Assembly (NCBI GenBank): GCA_910579685.1
Contig: CAJTVN010000031.1
Coordinates: 1-50,306 of the forward strand
Direction of reading: 5' to 3'
DNA from: an uncultured Lachnospiraceae bacterium
GTDB lineage: Bacteria > Bacillota > Clostridia > Lachnospirales > Lachnospiraceae
Length of the DNA stretch: 50,306 nt
The notes beneath the pieces were generated by a model. That model was not told the DNA's origin and ran no database searches. It worked only from the letters and a program-made list of their open reading frames with translations. Position 1 is the first letter of the stretch. Every line of letters starts with the position of its first letter. Shown here in pieces: positions 17,860 through 25,422 of the stretch. Made by a program: the position numbers and the translations under genes.

Positions 17860-18393
17860 CTACCAGAATAATTCCGCTAAAACCTCATGATACAGATCCG
17901 CATCCCAGCGCTCCTCCTCGCTGAACTTTTCGTATTCTCCCAGTCCCTGACTCTTCTCATATCCGCGGTAACCGTCACGCACTGCCCGGGAAAAGCGTTC
18001 CAGACAGGTGCCGCCAAGATACTCGATATCTCCGCAGCAGATGCCGTCGAACTGCTCCTTCATGAAATTCAGAATTTCATCGTCCGTGACCTTGTCCTGC
18101 GTCTCGTTTTTAAAGGCGTAAAAGACATCCTGAAGCTTTTCAAGCGTTTCCGCATAGCTGCCGCCATCGATATACGGAGAATCGCAGAAAACATAGATCA
18201 GCTTATCCAGAATTCCGGAGCCGAATTCCACCCGCTGATATTTTTTCAGGCTGTTATTGCGGCAGATCACCAGCTCCCTGGCCTGTTCCTCGGTCAGGCA
18301 CAGGCCGAAGCGCTGTGTTTTTTCGTTACATGCGAGCAGTGTGTCGAGCTCCTTCTTTTCCTTTTCCTTCCAGATTAAAGCATAGATATCCAT
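17860..18393 (-). CDS. DUF6323-like protein, function unknown
   Basis: The 177-residue product contains LTEEQARELVICRNNSLKKY followed by QRVEFG, a segment also preserved in the broken copy at 6280-6440. No signal peptide or membrane segment is visible. It is the first gene of a two-gene unit with the DUF6179-like gene. Presence of a second, decayed copy 12 kb away shows the family is duplicated in this genome. Confidence 0.6.
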   Translation of the reverse strand: MDIYALIWKEKEKKELDTLLACNEKTQRFGLCLTEEQARELVICRNNSLKKYQRVEFGSGILDKLIYVFCDSPYIDGGSYAETLEKLQDVFYAFKNETQDKVTDDEILNFMKEQFDGICCGDIEYLGGTCLERFSRAVRDGYRGYEKSQGLGEYEKFSEEERWDADLYHEVLAELFW

Positions 18394-18472
18394 ATTGATA
18401 AAATCCCTCCCATCTGAAACTGCAGTTCCTGTTTCCGGTACTCATAAAAGCATGATAACCGTAATGGGACTT

Positions 18473-18501
18473 ATTATACCTATAGTTTCTTATGCATACA
18501 A
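18473..18501 (-). promoter_or_regulatory. promoter of the DUF6323-DUF6179 unit
   Basis: TTGTAT (minus, 18501-18496) and a perfect TATAAT (18478-18473) are 17 bases apart, about 80 bp before the start codon at 18393. Confidence 0.65.
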
Positions 18502-18566
18502 GTCTTGATTTTTTGACGTTTTTGTGGTAATGTAATAACAACAAGAGAGAAATGTCGGCCACTTAC

Positions 18567-18614
18567 AGGCGGATGTGCTGCCACTCATCCAGAGAGGGTA
18601 GACATCCGCCTTTT
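18567..18614 (+). terminator. intrinsic terminator upstream of the LytTR gene
   Basis: AGGCGGATGT (18567-18576) pairs with ACATCCGCCT (18602-18611) over a 25-base loop and is followed by TTTT. No gene on the plus strand ends before it, so a short leader or small RNA starting near 18515-18540 may be terminated here. Confidence 0.6.
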
Positions 18615-18674
18615 CGTTTCGTATGATATGGGTACAATAAATGCAACAAAATCTGTACAGAAAGAGGTGATGAT

Positions 18675-19121
18675 TTGAAGGTCACACTGCATTTAATCGC
18701 AAAGCATGAAGAGGAGTATGCGCAGCTCCATCTGCATAAGGAGAACAAAAGAATGGAGGAACTGAAGGAATATCTGGAAAATGACGGAACCTCCAACCCC
18801 GTCCTGGCGGTGACACAGGAGGGAAAGGCGGTTTATCTGTCCGGAAAAGAGATTTTGTTTGTGGAGGCTGACAAAAACAAACGGCTGGTCTGTACGGGGG
18901 AGGGGAGTTTTCATTCCCAGTATAAGCTCTACGAGCTGGAGCATATGCTGCCCGCAAGCTTTGCCCGGGTTTCCAAGTCCGTGATTCTGAACACGGATCA
19001 GGTAAAGGTGTACCGCCCTCTTGCCAACGGGCTGATGGCGGCGGAGCTTGGAGACGGACAGGTGGTCTATATATCCAGAAAATATCTGAAGGAACTGCTG
19101 TTGCGCCTGCGGCAGGAGTAA
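18675..19121 (+). CDS. LytTR-domain DNA-binding regulator
   Basis: The 148-residue protein has an N-terminal stretch (about 1-45) and a LytTR DNA-binding domain (about 46-146). Visible family features are SGKEILFVEADKNKRLVCTG, the central ARVSKSVILNTDQVKVY and the end ISRKYLKELLLRL. There is no receiver domain. Stand-alone LytTR proteins paired with a membrane protein typically repress their own operon and are held by the partner. Start is TTG at 18675 with AGAGGTG upstream; no better ATG is in frame. The partner gene follows after 48 bp. Confidence 0.85.
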   Translation: MKVTLHLIAKHEEEYAQLHLHKENKRMEELKEYLENDGTSNPVLAVTQEGKAVYLSGKEILFVEADKNKRLVCTGEGSFHSQYKLYELEHMLPASFARVSKSVILNTDQVKVYRPLANGLMAAELGDGQVVYISRKYLKELLLRLRQE

Positions 19122-19169
19122 ATATCTGGGAGACGGCGTTTAAGTGCGCAGGAGAAAGGAGGAAACCGT

Positions 19170-19799
19170 ATGATAAAAAATATAAAAGAGGGAAGCGTTC
19201 TGGGGGCGGCGATGCTGATTTACAATCTGGTGCTGGTCAGGCTATTTACGCGGGGAGAGTACTGGGATTTTGTGATAAAATATCTTCTGCTGTTCGTTGC
19301 GGGCTTCTGGGGTCTTGGAATCCTGCTGATGAGCTTTCACAACAAGAAAACGAGGATAGACAAAAATCTTTATTACGGAGCCGCAGGCATGTACTGGCTG
19401 TTTTTGATTGGAGCTGCGCTTACTCTGTTCCGGTTTGCGGGACCGTTGGCGGAATGGCTGGTGTACTGCAATCTGGGAGCGCTTCTTGGGGCGTGGCTGA
19501 TCGAATATCTCTATCTGGTCCGCATGTCCGAGAAATTAAACGGGGCAAGGGGCGCGGTGAGACAAAGTCTTGCCATCAATCTTCCCAAAAGGATACGGGA
19601 TCCCGAGGGGGTGTATGATTTTCTGGAGGATTACTGCGGGAGGAATCATATGAACCTGTGGATCATGGAGCGGGGAATCCCCGGAAAAGCGAGAATTGAC
19701 GGAATGGAGTACGAAATCAATGTACAGGAGTATTATGGGTTTTTCGGTACGCCAAGCTATGATCTTCTGGTCACGTCACTGACGGCAGGCGACCTTTAG
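19170..19799 (+). CDS. four-segment membrane protein paired with the LytTR regulator
   Basis: The 209-residue protein has four hydrophobic segments (about 10-28, 37-55, 70-90 and 93-112), then a soluble tail of about 95 residues (from about 115). The first half resembles the DUF3021-type partners of LytTR regulators; the long tail is unusual for that family. It probably controls activity of the LytTR protein at the membrane. A strong terminator follows directly. Confidence 0.6.
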   Translation: MIKNIKEGSVLGAAMLIYNLVLVRLFTRGEYWDFVIKYLLLFVAGFWGLGILLMSFHNKKTRIDKNLYYGAAGMYWLFLIGAALTLFRFAGPLAEWLVYCNLGALLGAWLIEYLYLVRMSEKLNGARGAVRQSLAINLPKRIRDPEGVYDFLEDYCGRNHMNLWIMERGIPGKARIDGMEYEINVQEYYGFFGTPSYDLLVTSLTAGDL

Positions 19800-19817
19800 G
19801 GAGGCGCTCTTCCTCAT

Positions 19818-19862
19818 AAACCAGCCCGGCAAAGCGCTGAAAAGGCTTTGCCGGGCTGGTTT
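19818..19862. terminator. strong bidirectional terminator between membrane protein and murG
   Basis: An 18-bp perfect stem (19818-19835 with 19845-19862, nine-base loop) starts with AAACC and ends with GGTTT. On the plus strand it is followed by CTTTTATC, and on the minus strand by TTTATGAGG. It separates two convergent transcripts. Confidence 0.85.
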
Positions 19863-19865
19863 CTT

Positions 19866-20957
19866 TTATCTGTTTCGGTTAACAATCTCTTCGATCAGTC
19901 CGGTTATGGTTGAGATGGAACCGGGCTGGTGGCTTCTTCCCATGGCCTCAATAAAGGTCTGCCTGGTAAAATACAGCTCCGTCACCTTTTCCACCAGAAG
20001 CTCGGGCGAGAGGTCGTCGTCATTGATTACCATGCTGTAGCCCTGGGACTCAAAGGATCTGGCGTTTAAAATCTGATCGCCCCGGCTGCTGTTTGCGGAA
20101 AGGGGAACCAGGAGATTTGGCTTTTTCAGTGCGAGAAGCTCGCAGATGGAGTTGGCCCCCGCACGGGAAATTACAAGATCTGCCATGGCGAAGATATCCT
20201 TCAGCTCCGCTTTCACATATTCAAACTGCATATAACCCGCTGTGTGCAGGAGCATGTTGTCGATTTTTTCCCTGCCGCAGATATGCACCACCTGAAAATC
20301 TTCAAGGAGCATGGGAAGGGCGTCCCTGACCGCCTGATTCACGGAGGCGGCTCCAAGGCTTCCGCCGATCACCAAAATCACCGGTTTGTTTGCGGTAAAG
20401 CCGCACATGTCAAGGGCTGCGATCTTGTCTCCCTTTGTCAGCTCCTCCCGGATCGGGGAGCCGGTGAGCACCGCTTTGGAAGTGGGAAGCATGGTGACGG
20501 TTTCCGGAAAATTGCAGCAGATTTTCTCGGCCACCGGAATGCACATTTTGTTTGCAAGTCCCGGAGTCATGTCGGATTCATGGATAATACAGGGGATGTG
20601 CAGGGATGCAGCGGCGCGCACTACCGGAACGCTCACAAATCCGCCTTTGGAAAAGACGATATCCGGTTTGATTTTTTTGAGGTATTTTCTGGCCTCCCCA
20701 AATCCCTTCACCACCCGGAAGGGATCGGTCAGATTCTTGATATCCAGGTAACGTCTGAATTTTCCCGTGGCGATCCCATAATAAGGGATGTCAAAATCCG
20801 TGATCAGTTTCTTTTCGATTCCGTCATAGGAACCGATATAAGACACCTCGTAACCCAGTTCCTTAAGGCGGGGCAGGAGGGCTATATTGGGAGTCACATG
20901 CCCTGCGGTGCCGCCTCCTGTCAATACAATTTTTTTGACTGCATTTGAATCGCCCAT
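19866..20957 (-). CDS. murG: undecaprenyldiphospho-muramoylpentapeptide beta-N-acetylglucosaminyltransferase
   Basis: MurG adds N-acetylglucosamine to lipid I to make lipid II at the inner face of the membrane. The 363-residue protein has the N-terminal GGGTAGH (14-20), the SKGGFVSVPVV segment, the CIIHESDMTPGLANK segment and the UDP-GlcNAc-binding ISRAGANSICELLALKKP. Length fits the family. The gene stands outside a division/cell wall cluster here, downstream of the TSCPD gene by 17 bp with AGGAGG before its ATG. Clostridia often hold a second murG-like gene, so this may be the accessory copy. Confidence 0.88.
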   Translation of the reverse strand: MGDSNAVKKIVLTGGGTAGHVTPNIALLPRLKELGYEVSYIGSYDGIEKKLITDFDIPYYGIATGKFRRYLDIKNLTDPFRVVKGFGEARKYLKKIKPDIVFSKGGFVSVPVVRAAASLHIPCIIHESDMTPGLANKMCIPVAEKICCNFPETVTMLPTSKAVLTGSPIREELTKGDKIAALDMCGFTANKPVILVIGGSLGAASVNQAVRDALPMLLEDFQVVHICGREKIDNMLLHTAGYMQFEYVKAELKDIFAMADLVISRAGANSICELLALKKPNLLVPLSANSSRGDQILNARSFESQGYSMVINDDDLSPELLVEKVTELYFTRQTFIEAMGRSHQPGSISTITGLIEEIVNRNR

Positions 20958-20974
20958 GATTTGAGCCTCCTGTG

Positions 20975-21223
20975 TTAGAAGTTGCCGCTTCTGATCCCTT
21001 CCAGCGCCTGTGCCAGCTGATCAGGACATGAAGTGGGCTTAAACCCGCACCGGATTCCCTTTAATTTGGAGATTGCATCGTCAATCTTCATGCCGGTTAC
21101 GAGTGCGGAAATCCCCTTCAGATTACCGTTGCATCCGCCAAAAAATTCCACTGATTTGATTGCGTCATTCTCCACCTCAATATCGATAAAGGAGGAACAT
21201 GTACCTTTGGTCTGATATCTCAT
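20975..21223 (-). CDS. TSCPD-domain protein (TIGR03905 type)
   Basis: This 82-residue protein contains GGCNGNLKGIS and the C-terminal PTSCPDQLAQAL that give the TSCPD family its name. Cysteines in GGC, CG and SCPD could bind metal. The function of the stand-alone family is unknown. The ATG at 21223 (MRYQTKGTCSS) matches the usual family start; a longer frame reaches 21517 but crosses the promoter palindrome. It leads the murG unit. Confidence 0.8.
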   Translation of the reverse strand: MRYQTKGTCSSFIDIEVENDAIKSVEFFGGCNGNLKGISALVTGMKIDDAISKLKGIRCGFKPTSCPDQLAQALEGIRSGNF

Positions 21224-21268
21224 AATTACAAATACACCGTGCCTTTCCATACTGTAATAAGTTTTGTC

Positions 21269-21292
21269 TTCTGCTATGTCAGTATAGCAGAA
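21269..21292 (-). promoter_or_regulatory. extended -10 promoter overlapped by a palindrome, TSCPD-murG unit
   Basis: TTCTGCTAT (21269-21277) and ATAGCAGAA (21284-21292) form a perfect inverted repeat with a six-base centre. On the minus strand the right arm contains TGCTATACT, an extended -10 box (TATACT 21286-21281). The overlap suggests an operator. Confidence 0.45.
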
Positions 21293-21385
21293 AAAGCATG
21301 TACTTTCCAGTGGAAAAAAGCACTTTTTGGCAGATTTATGTAATTTTTTGCCGCAAAAGAAGGATGCATCACAGGGGGTGCGATA

Positions 21386-21414
21386 TTGAGTGCAAATCCC
21401 CTTTCCACTATAAT
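21386..21414 (+). promoter_or_regulatory. promoter of the 21447 membrane-protein gene
   Basis: TTGAGT (21386-21391) and TATAAT (21409-21414) are 17 bases apart, 32 bp before the ATG at 21447, with AAGGAGG at 21436-21442 as ribosome site. Confidence 0.7.
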
Positions 21415-21446
21415 AAATGAAAGGAATCATCGACAAGGAGGATATC

Positions 21447-22142
21447 ATGATAGCAATCTTTTTAAAACATAAATATTTGGCCGGGGCCATAATCGGACTT
21501 TTGTCTCTCAGTATCATCTGTCAGATTATTATGGGTGTGCTGTTTCATATTATGATCCGGGAATCAGGAAATATGCCTGCCACAAAAAATAAGTCCTTAA
21601 AAAAATGTAAGCTAAAATACATCAACTGCTATAAGCTCAACGGCAGAATGGTAAACACATCCGTGTTTGTGGACAAGTTTATTCAGAAAATCACTTTCCT
21701 GAAAATGCCGCTGATCCGTCTTTCTCACATTTCCGGACAGCTGATGATGCTTTCCGTTCTGGTGACAGGAATCACGATCTGTTTTACGCTTGCGGCCGGG
21801 GATACTTTATTCCAGATTATTCCCTATTATCTCTCCAGTATACTTGGGCTGTATCTTTATTTTTCCATTTCCGGGCTTGTGGATATCCAGGGAAAGAAAA
21901 AGATTCTGAAGACAAATCTGGTGGATTATCTGGAGAATCACCTGGTGCCGAGGCTTGAGGTGGAGAGAGAAAACCTTTTAAGAGGGGAGAAAGCACAGGA
22001 CAGGGAGGATGAGGTGTCTCCGGAAAGGACCATGGGGTGGAAGGAAGGCCTTCGGGTGAAGGAGGATATGGAAAAGGCTGTCCCGGCAAGCGCTGATTAT
22101 CAGGATGAGCTTGAGGATCTTCTGAAGGAATTCTTTGCATAA
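21447..22142 (+). CDS. membrane protein of unknown function
   Basis: The 231-residue product has a hydrophobic segment at about 10-33 and two more at about 100-150, then a highly charged C-terminal tail of about 70 residues rich in E, R and K. No family was recognised. The start at 21447 is set by AAGGAGG seven bases upstream and by a promoter too close for the longer frame. It precedes the GH95 gene by 97 bp. Confidence 0.6.
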   Translation: MIAIFLKHKYLAGAIIGLLSLSIICQIIMGVLFHIMIRESGNMPATKNKSLKKCKLKYINCYKLNGRMVNTSVFVDKFIQKITFLKMPLIRLSHISGQLMMLSVLVTGITICFTLAAGDTLFQIIPYYLSSILGLYLYFSISGLVDIQGKKKILKTNLVDYLENHLVPRLEVERENLLRGEKAQDREDEVSPERTMGWKEGLRVKEDMEKAVPASADYQDELEDLLKEFFA

Positions 22143-22239
22143 GCCTGTTTTTGCGGTACAATACAATGAGAAAAGTTAAAAATTCCCGGGCGCTATGCGC
22201 TTCGTATGCAGGACGCCCGGAATGAAACGGAGGGTACAA

Positions 22240-24492
22240 ATGAGCAGATTATGGTACAGGCAGTCTGCCGGCATCTGGGAGGAGGCGCTTCCTCTTGGAA
22301 ACGGCAGGCTCGGCGCCATGGTATATGGCGGTGCGGACAGGGAGCATATCCAGGTCAACGAGGAGAGCATGTGGTATGGAGGTCCGGTTGACCGGAATAA
22401 TCCGGATATGCGAGAGCAGCTTCCCGTTATCAGGAAGCTGATTTTTGAGGGACGGATCGCGGAGGCGGAGAAGCTGATCAAGCTTGCCATGTCCGGCTGC
22501 CCTGACGGCATGCATCCCTATCAGACCCTGGGCGATATTCACATTGAGTTCGAGGGGATGGAAAAGTTCACGGATTACGAGCGGGAGCTGGATCTGGAAC
22601 AGGCGGTCTACAGGCAGAAATTCCGCTGTGGGGAGACGCTTTTTGAGCGGGAGATGTTTATTGCGGCCCCGTCTGACGTTATGGCTATGCGTCTTACTGC
22701 CAGCGGGAAGGAAAGGATCAGCTTTTCCGCAATTCTGCGGAGAAGCAAGTTTTTTGACGGCGTGAAGAAGACAGGGGATCACGGGATTTGTCTCTATGGG
22801 AATCTGGGCAAGGGCGGCTTTGATTTTTCCATGATTCTTTCCGCACAGAGCCCGGACGGCAGGGTGTCTGCAATGGGTGAGCACCTTCTGGTGTCGGATG
22901 CCAGTGAGGTGACGCTCTATTTCTGTGCGGACACCACGTATCACATTTCGGAGAAAGAGCTGGAAGCTTCGATTCAGATGCGGATCGAGAGGGCGAAGGA
23001 GAAGGGATTTGAGGCTCTGCGCAGGGAGCATGTGGAGGACTACAGGGCTCTCTATGGGCGCGTGAGCCTTGAGTTGGGAGATCTTTCGGAATATGACCGT
23101 GTGCCCACGGATGAGAGGATTCTGGCGGCGGCACGGCAGGCGGCTGATATCGGCCTTTCCAAGCTGTATTTTGATTACGGGCGGTATCTTCTGATCTCCT
23201 GCAGCAGACAGGGAACTCTTCCGGCGACCTTACAGGGGCTCTGGAACCAGGATATGCTTCCGCCCTGGGATTCCAAGTACACGGTCAACATTAATACGGA
23301 GATGAATTACTGGCCTGCGGAGATCTGTAATCTTTCGGAATGCCATATGCCGCTCTTTGAGCTGATTAAGAAAATGGTACCGAACGGAAGGAGAACTGCG
23401 GAGGTGATGTACGGGGCGGGCGGCTTCGTGTGCCACCACAATACGGACATGCACGGGGATACCGCAGTGCAGGATCAATGGATTCCGGGTTCTTACTGGG
23501 TGATGGGAGCGGCCTGGCTGTGTACCCATCAATGGACACATTATCAATACACGCTGGATCAGGATTTCCTGCGGGAAAGCTTTCCCATCATGAGGGCGGC
23601 GGCAGAGTTTTTCCTGGATTTTCTGGTGGAGCATGACGGGTATCTGGTCACCTGCCCTTCCGTATCTCCCGAAAATACCTTTATTCTTCCCGGCGGGGAA
23701 ATGGGTGCGAATATTTACGGCGTGACCATGGATAATCAGATACTCAGGGACCTGTTTACCCAGTGTAATGAGGCTGCCGGAATTCTCGGTGTGGAGGATG
23801 AGCTGGATCAGCGGATCCGCAGGGCCAGGGAGCGGCTGATTCCTACCAGAATCGGGAAGCATGGGAACATCATGGAGTGGCCGGAGGATTATGAGGAGTG
23901 GGAGCCGGGGCACAGGCATATTTCCCATTTGTATGGGCTGCATCCCTCGGAGCAGATCACGGTGGACGGCACCCCCGAGCTGGCCCAGGCGGCAAAGGTC
24001 ACTCTGCAGAGGCGTCTGTCATCAGGCGGCGGGCACACGGGCTGGAGCCGGGCGTGGATTACGAATCACTATGCGAAGCTGTGGGATGGCGACAGTGCCT
24101 ATGAAAATATTGAAAAGCTTTTTGCGAACTCCACCTATCTTAATCTGTTTGACAAGCACCCTCCTTTTCAGATCGACGGGAATTTCGGAGTCACGGCTGC
24201 CATTGCGGAAATGCTGGTGCAGAGTACGTTGGAGAGGATCGTGCTGCTTCCCGCCCTTCCGGGGGCATGGAAGAGCGGTTCTGTCAGAGGACTGCGGGTA
24301 AAGGGCTGTGCCGGGGTGGATATCTTCTGGGCGGAAGGTATTCTTACAGAGTTTGTGATCCGGGCGGATAAGGACTATCGGTGGCAGCTCAAATATGGGA
24401 TGTTTTCCATGGATATATCTCTTCGCAAGGGAGAGGAGAAAAGGCTGGAATGGAGTGACGGCAGGCTGAGGGAGAAAGGTGAAGAGAAATGA
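22240..24492 (+). CDS. glycoside hydrolase family 95 (alpha-L-fucosidase/galactosidase type)
   Basis: The 750-residue protein has the GH95 N-terminal domain (SAGIWEEALPLGNGRLGAMV, VNEESMWYGGP, HPYQTLGDIHIEF) and the (alpha/alpha)6 barrel. Barrel motifs are QGLWNQDMLPPWDSKYTVNI, NTEMNYWPAE, HHNTDMHGD and GHTGWSRAWITNHYAKLWDG. These enzymes remove terminal alpha-1,2-fucose or alpha-L-galactose. There is no signal peptide, so it should work on imported glycans in the cytoplasm. The ATG at 22240 is preferred because AACGGAGGG precedes it and the family start follows. A GC-rich inverted repeat (CCGGGCG 22186-22192 with CGCCCGG 22214-22220) lies in the leader. Confidence 0.88.
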   Translation: MSRLWYRQSAGIWEEALPLGNGRLGAMVYGGADREHIQVNEESMWYGGPVDRNNPDMREQLPVIRKLIFEGRIAEAEKLIKLAMSGCPDGMHPYQTLGDIHIEFEGMEKFTDYERELDLEQAVYRQKFRCGETLFEREMFIAAPSDVMAMRLTASGKERISFSAILRRSKFFDGVKKTGDHGICLYGNLGKGGFDFSMILSAQSPDGRVSAMGEHLLVSDASEVTLYFCADTTYHISEKELEASIQMRIERAKEKGFEALRREHVEDYRALYGRVSLELGDLSEYDRVPTDERILAAARQAADIGLSKLYFDYGRYLLISCSRQGTLPATLQGLWNQDMLPPWDSKYTVNINTEMNYWPAEICNLSECHMPLFELIKKMVPNGRRTAEVMYGAGGFVCHHNTDMHGDTAVQDQWIPGSYWVMGAAWLCTHQWTHYQYTLDQDFLRESFPIMRAAAEFFLDFLVEHDGYLVTCPSVSPENTFILPGGEMGANIYGVTMDNQILRDLFTQCNEAAGILGVEDELDQRIRRARERLIPTRIGKHGNIMEWPEDYEEWEPGHRHISHLYGLHPSEQITVDGTPELAQAAKVTLQRRLSSGGGHTGWSRAWITNHYAKLWDGDSAYENIEKLFANSTYLNLFDKHPPFQIDGNFGVTAAIAEMLVQSTLERIVLLPALPGAWKSGSVRGLRVKGCAGVDIFWAEGILTEFVIRADKDYRWQLKYGMFSMDISLRKGEEKRLEWSDGRLREKGEEK

Positions 24493-25082
24493 CGCAGACA
24501 GGAATGGCGGACAGAAGGATGGAAGAGGATTTCCTCCAAAGAGTGGAACAGGAGGCCAGGCAGGCGCTGCGGGAGCTTCTTGATCAGGCAAAGCTGAATG
24601 AGGGGGACATTCTGGCAGTGGGATGCTCTTCCAGTGAGGTGGCAGGAGAGCGGATCGGAACCTTTTCCAGTGTGGAGACGGCAAAGGCGGTATTTGACGG
24701 TATTTACGGCGCAGTGCAGGAGAGAGGGCTGTTTCTGGCGGCCCAGTGCTGCGAGCATCTGAACCGGGCGCTGATCGTGGAGAGACAGGCCGCTGTCAGG
24801 GACAGGCTCACCGTGGTAAATGCGGTGCCAAAGCCCAAGGCGGGAGGCTCTTTTGCCTGCATGGCTTATGAAAGCTTCAGGGATCCTGTGGCGGTGGAGC
24901 ATATCAGGGCGCAGGCGGGGATTGATATCGGAGACACGCTGATCGGAATGCATCTGCAGGATGTGGCGGTTCCGGTCCGTATTAATCAGAAGCAGATCGG
25001 GAACGCCCATGTGGTGTGCGCCAGAACCAGGCCGAAATTTGTGGGAGGCCAGAGGGCGGTTTATGACGATAAGCTGCTGTGA
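24489..25082 (+). CDS. TIGR01440 (YwlG/UPF0340) family protein
   Basis: The 197-residue protein shows the family features AVGCSSSEVAGERIGTFSS, LAAQCCEHLNRALIVERQ, VPKPKAGGSFA and VDIGDTLIGMHL-like IDIGDTLIGMHL. The family is conserved in Firmicutes; the biochemical role is not established. It overlaps the GH95 stop by 4 bp (ATGA), so it is translated with that gene. Confidence 0.85.
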   Translation: MTQTGMADRRMEEDFLQRVEQEARQALRELLDQAKLNEGDILAVGCSSSEVAGERIGTFSSVETAKAVFDGIYGAVQERGLFLAAQCCEHLNRALIVERQAAVRDRLTVVNAVPKPKAGGSFACMAYESFRDPVAVEHIRAQAGIDIGDTLIGMHLQDVAVPVRINQKQIGNAHVVCARTRPKFVGGQRAVYDDKLL

Positions 25083-25422
25083 ATGCCGCACGGTAACAAT
25101 ATGTTCTGGCAGATTCTTGAAAATGGTACCGTTTTTTGATAAACTTATTTTATGATGCCAGGGTCAAAAGGTCATGCATGATATGCTTGCATATCTGTGC
25201 ATGACTTTGGGACCCGTAAAACATGAAAAAGCAGCCCGACAGGGCGGATTTTGAATGTTTTCAGGATTGTGAGAGCACAAAGTGCGAAACAATCCGCAGG
25301 CATCAGGGGGCAAAATACCTTTTGACCCCAACATCATTTTATTGAGTGGCTGACGGATGATCAAAGGATGAATCTACCGGCGGTAAAAAATTGTTTCAGT
25401 AAGCAAAAGGAGAGAAGGTATC
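25083..25422. other. 340-bp gap before pgi, mostly a repeat element
   Basis: The gap has no gene. Most of it is the 184-bp inverted-repeat element at 25153-25336. The last part carries the pgi ribosome site AAAGGAGAG. No clear promoter for pgi was found. Confidence 0.6.
25153..25336. mobile_element. MITE-like element with terminal inverted repeats and 5-bp target duplication
   Basis: The left end TGATGCCAGGGTCAAAAGG (25153-25171) and the right end CCTTTTGACCCCAACATCA (25318-25336) are inverted copies with 16 of 19 matches. They are flanked on both sides by TTTTA (25148-25152 and 25337-25341). The inside holds two nested hairpins: GTCATGCA, GATATGC, GCATATC, TGCATGAC at 25171-25205, and GGATTGT, GCAC, GTGC, ACAATCC at 25264-25295. 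No coding capacity. The left 15 bases recur at 35517-35531. This is the pattern of a non-autonomous insertion element moved by a transposase elsewhere. Confidence 0.7.

Noticed and set aside
20975..21517. Long 180-codon version of the TSCPD protein
   Set aside because: The extension crosses the promoter and palindrome, has many cysteines and no family match; the family starts at MRYQTKGT.
22249..24684. Several minus-strand frames of 140-260 codons opposite the GH95 gene
   Set aside because: They are antisense to a gene with complete family motifs and share no recognisable domains.
25083..25422. A small gene between TIGR01440 and pgi
   Set aside because: Short frames exist but have no ribosome site; the stretch is explained by the inverted-repeat element.
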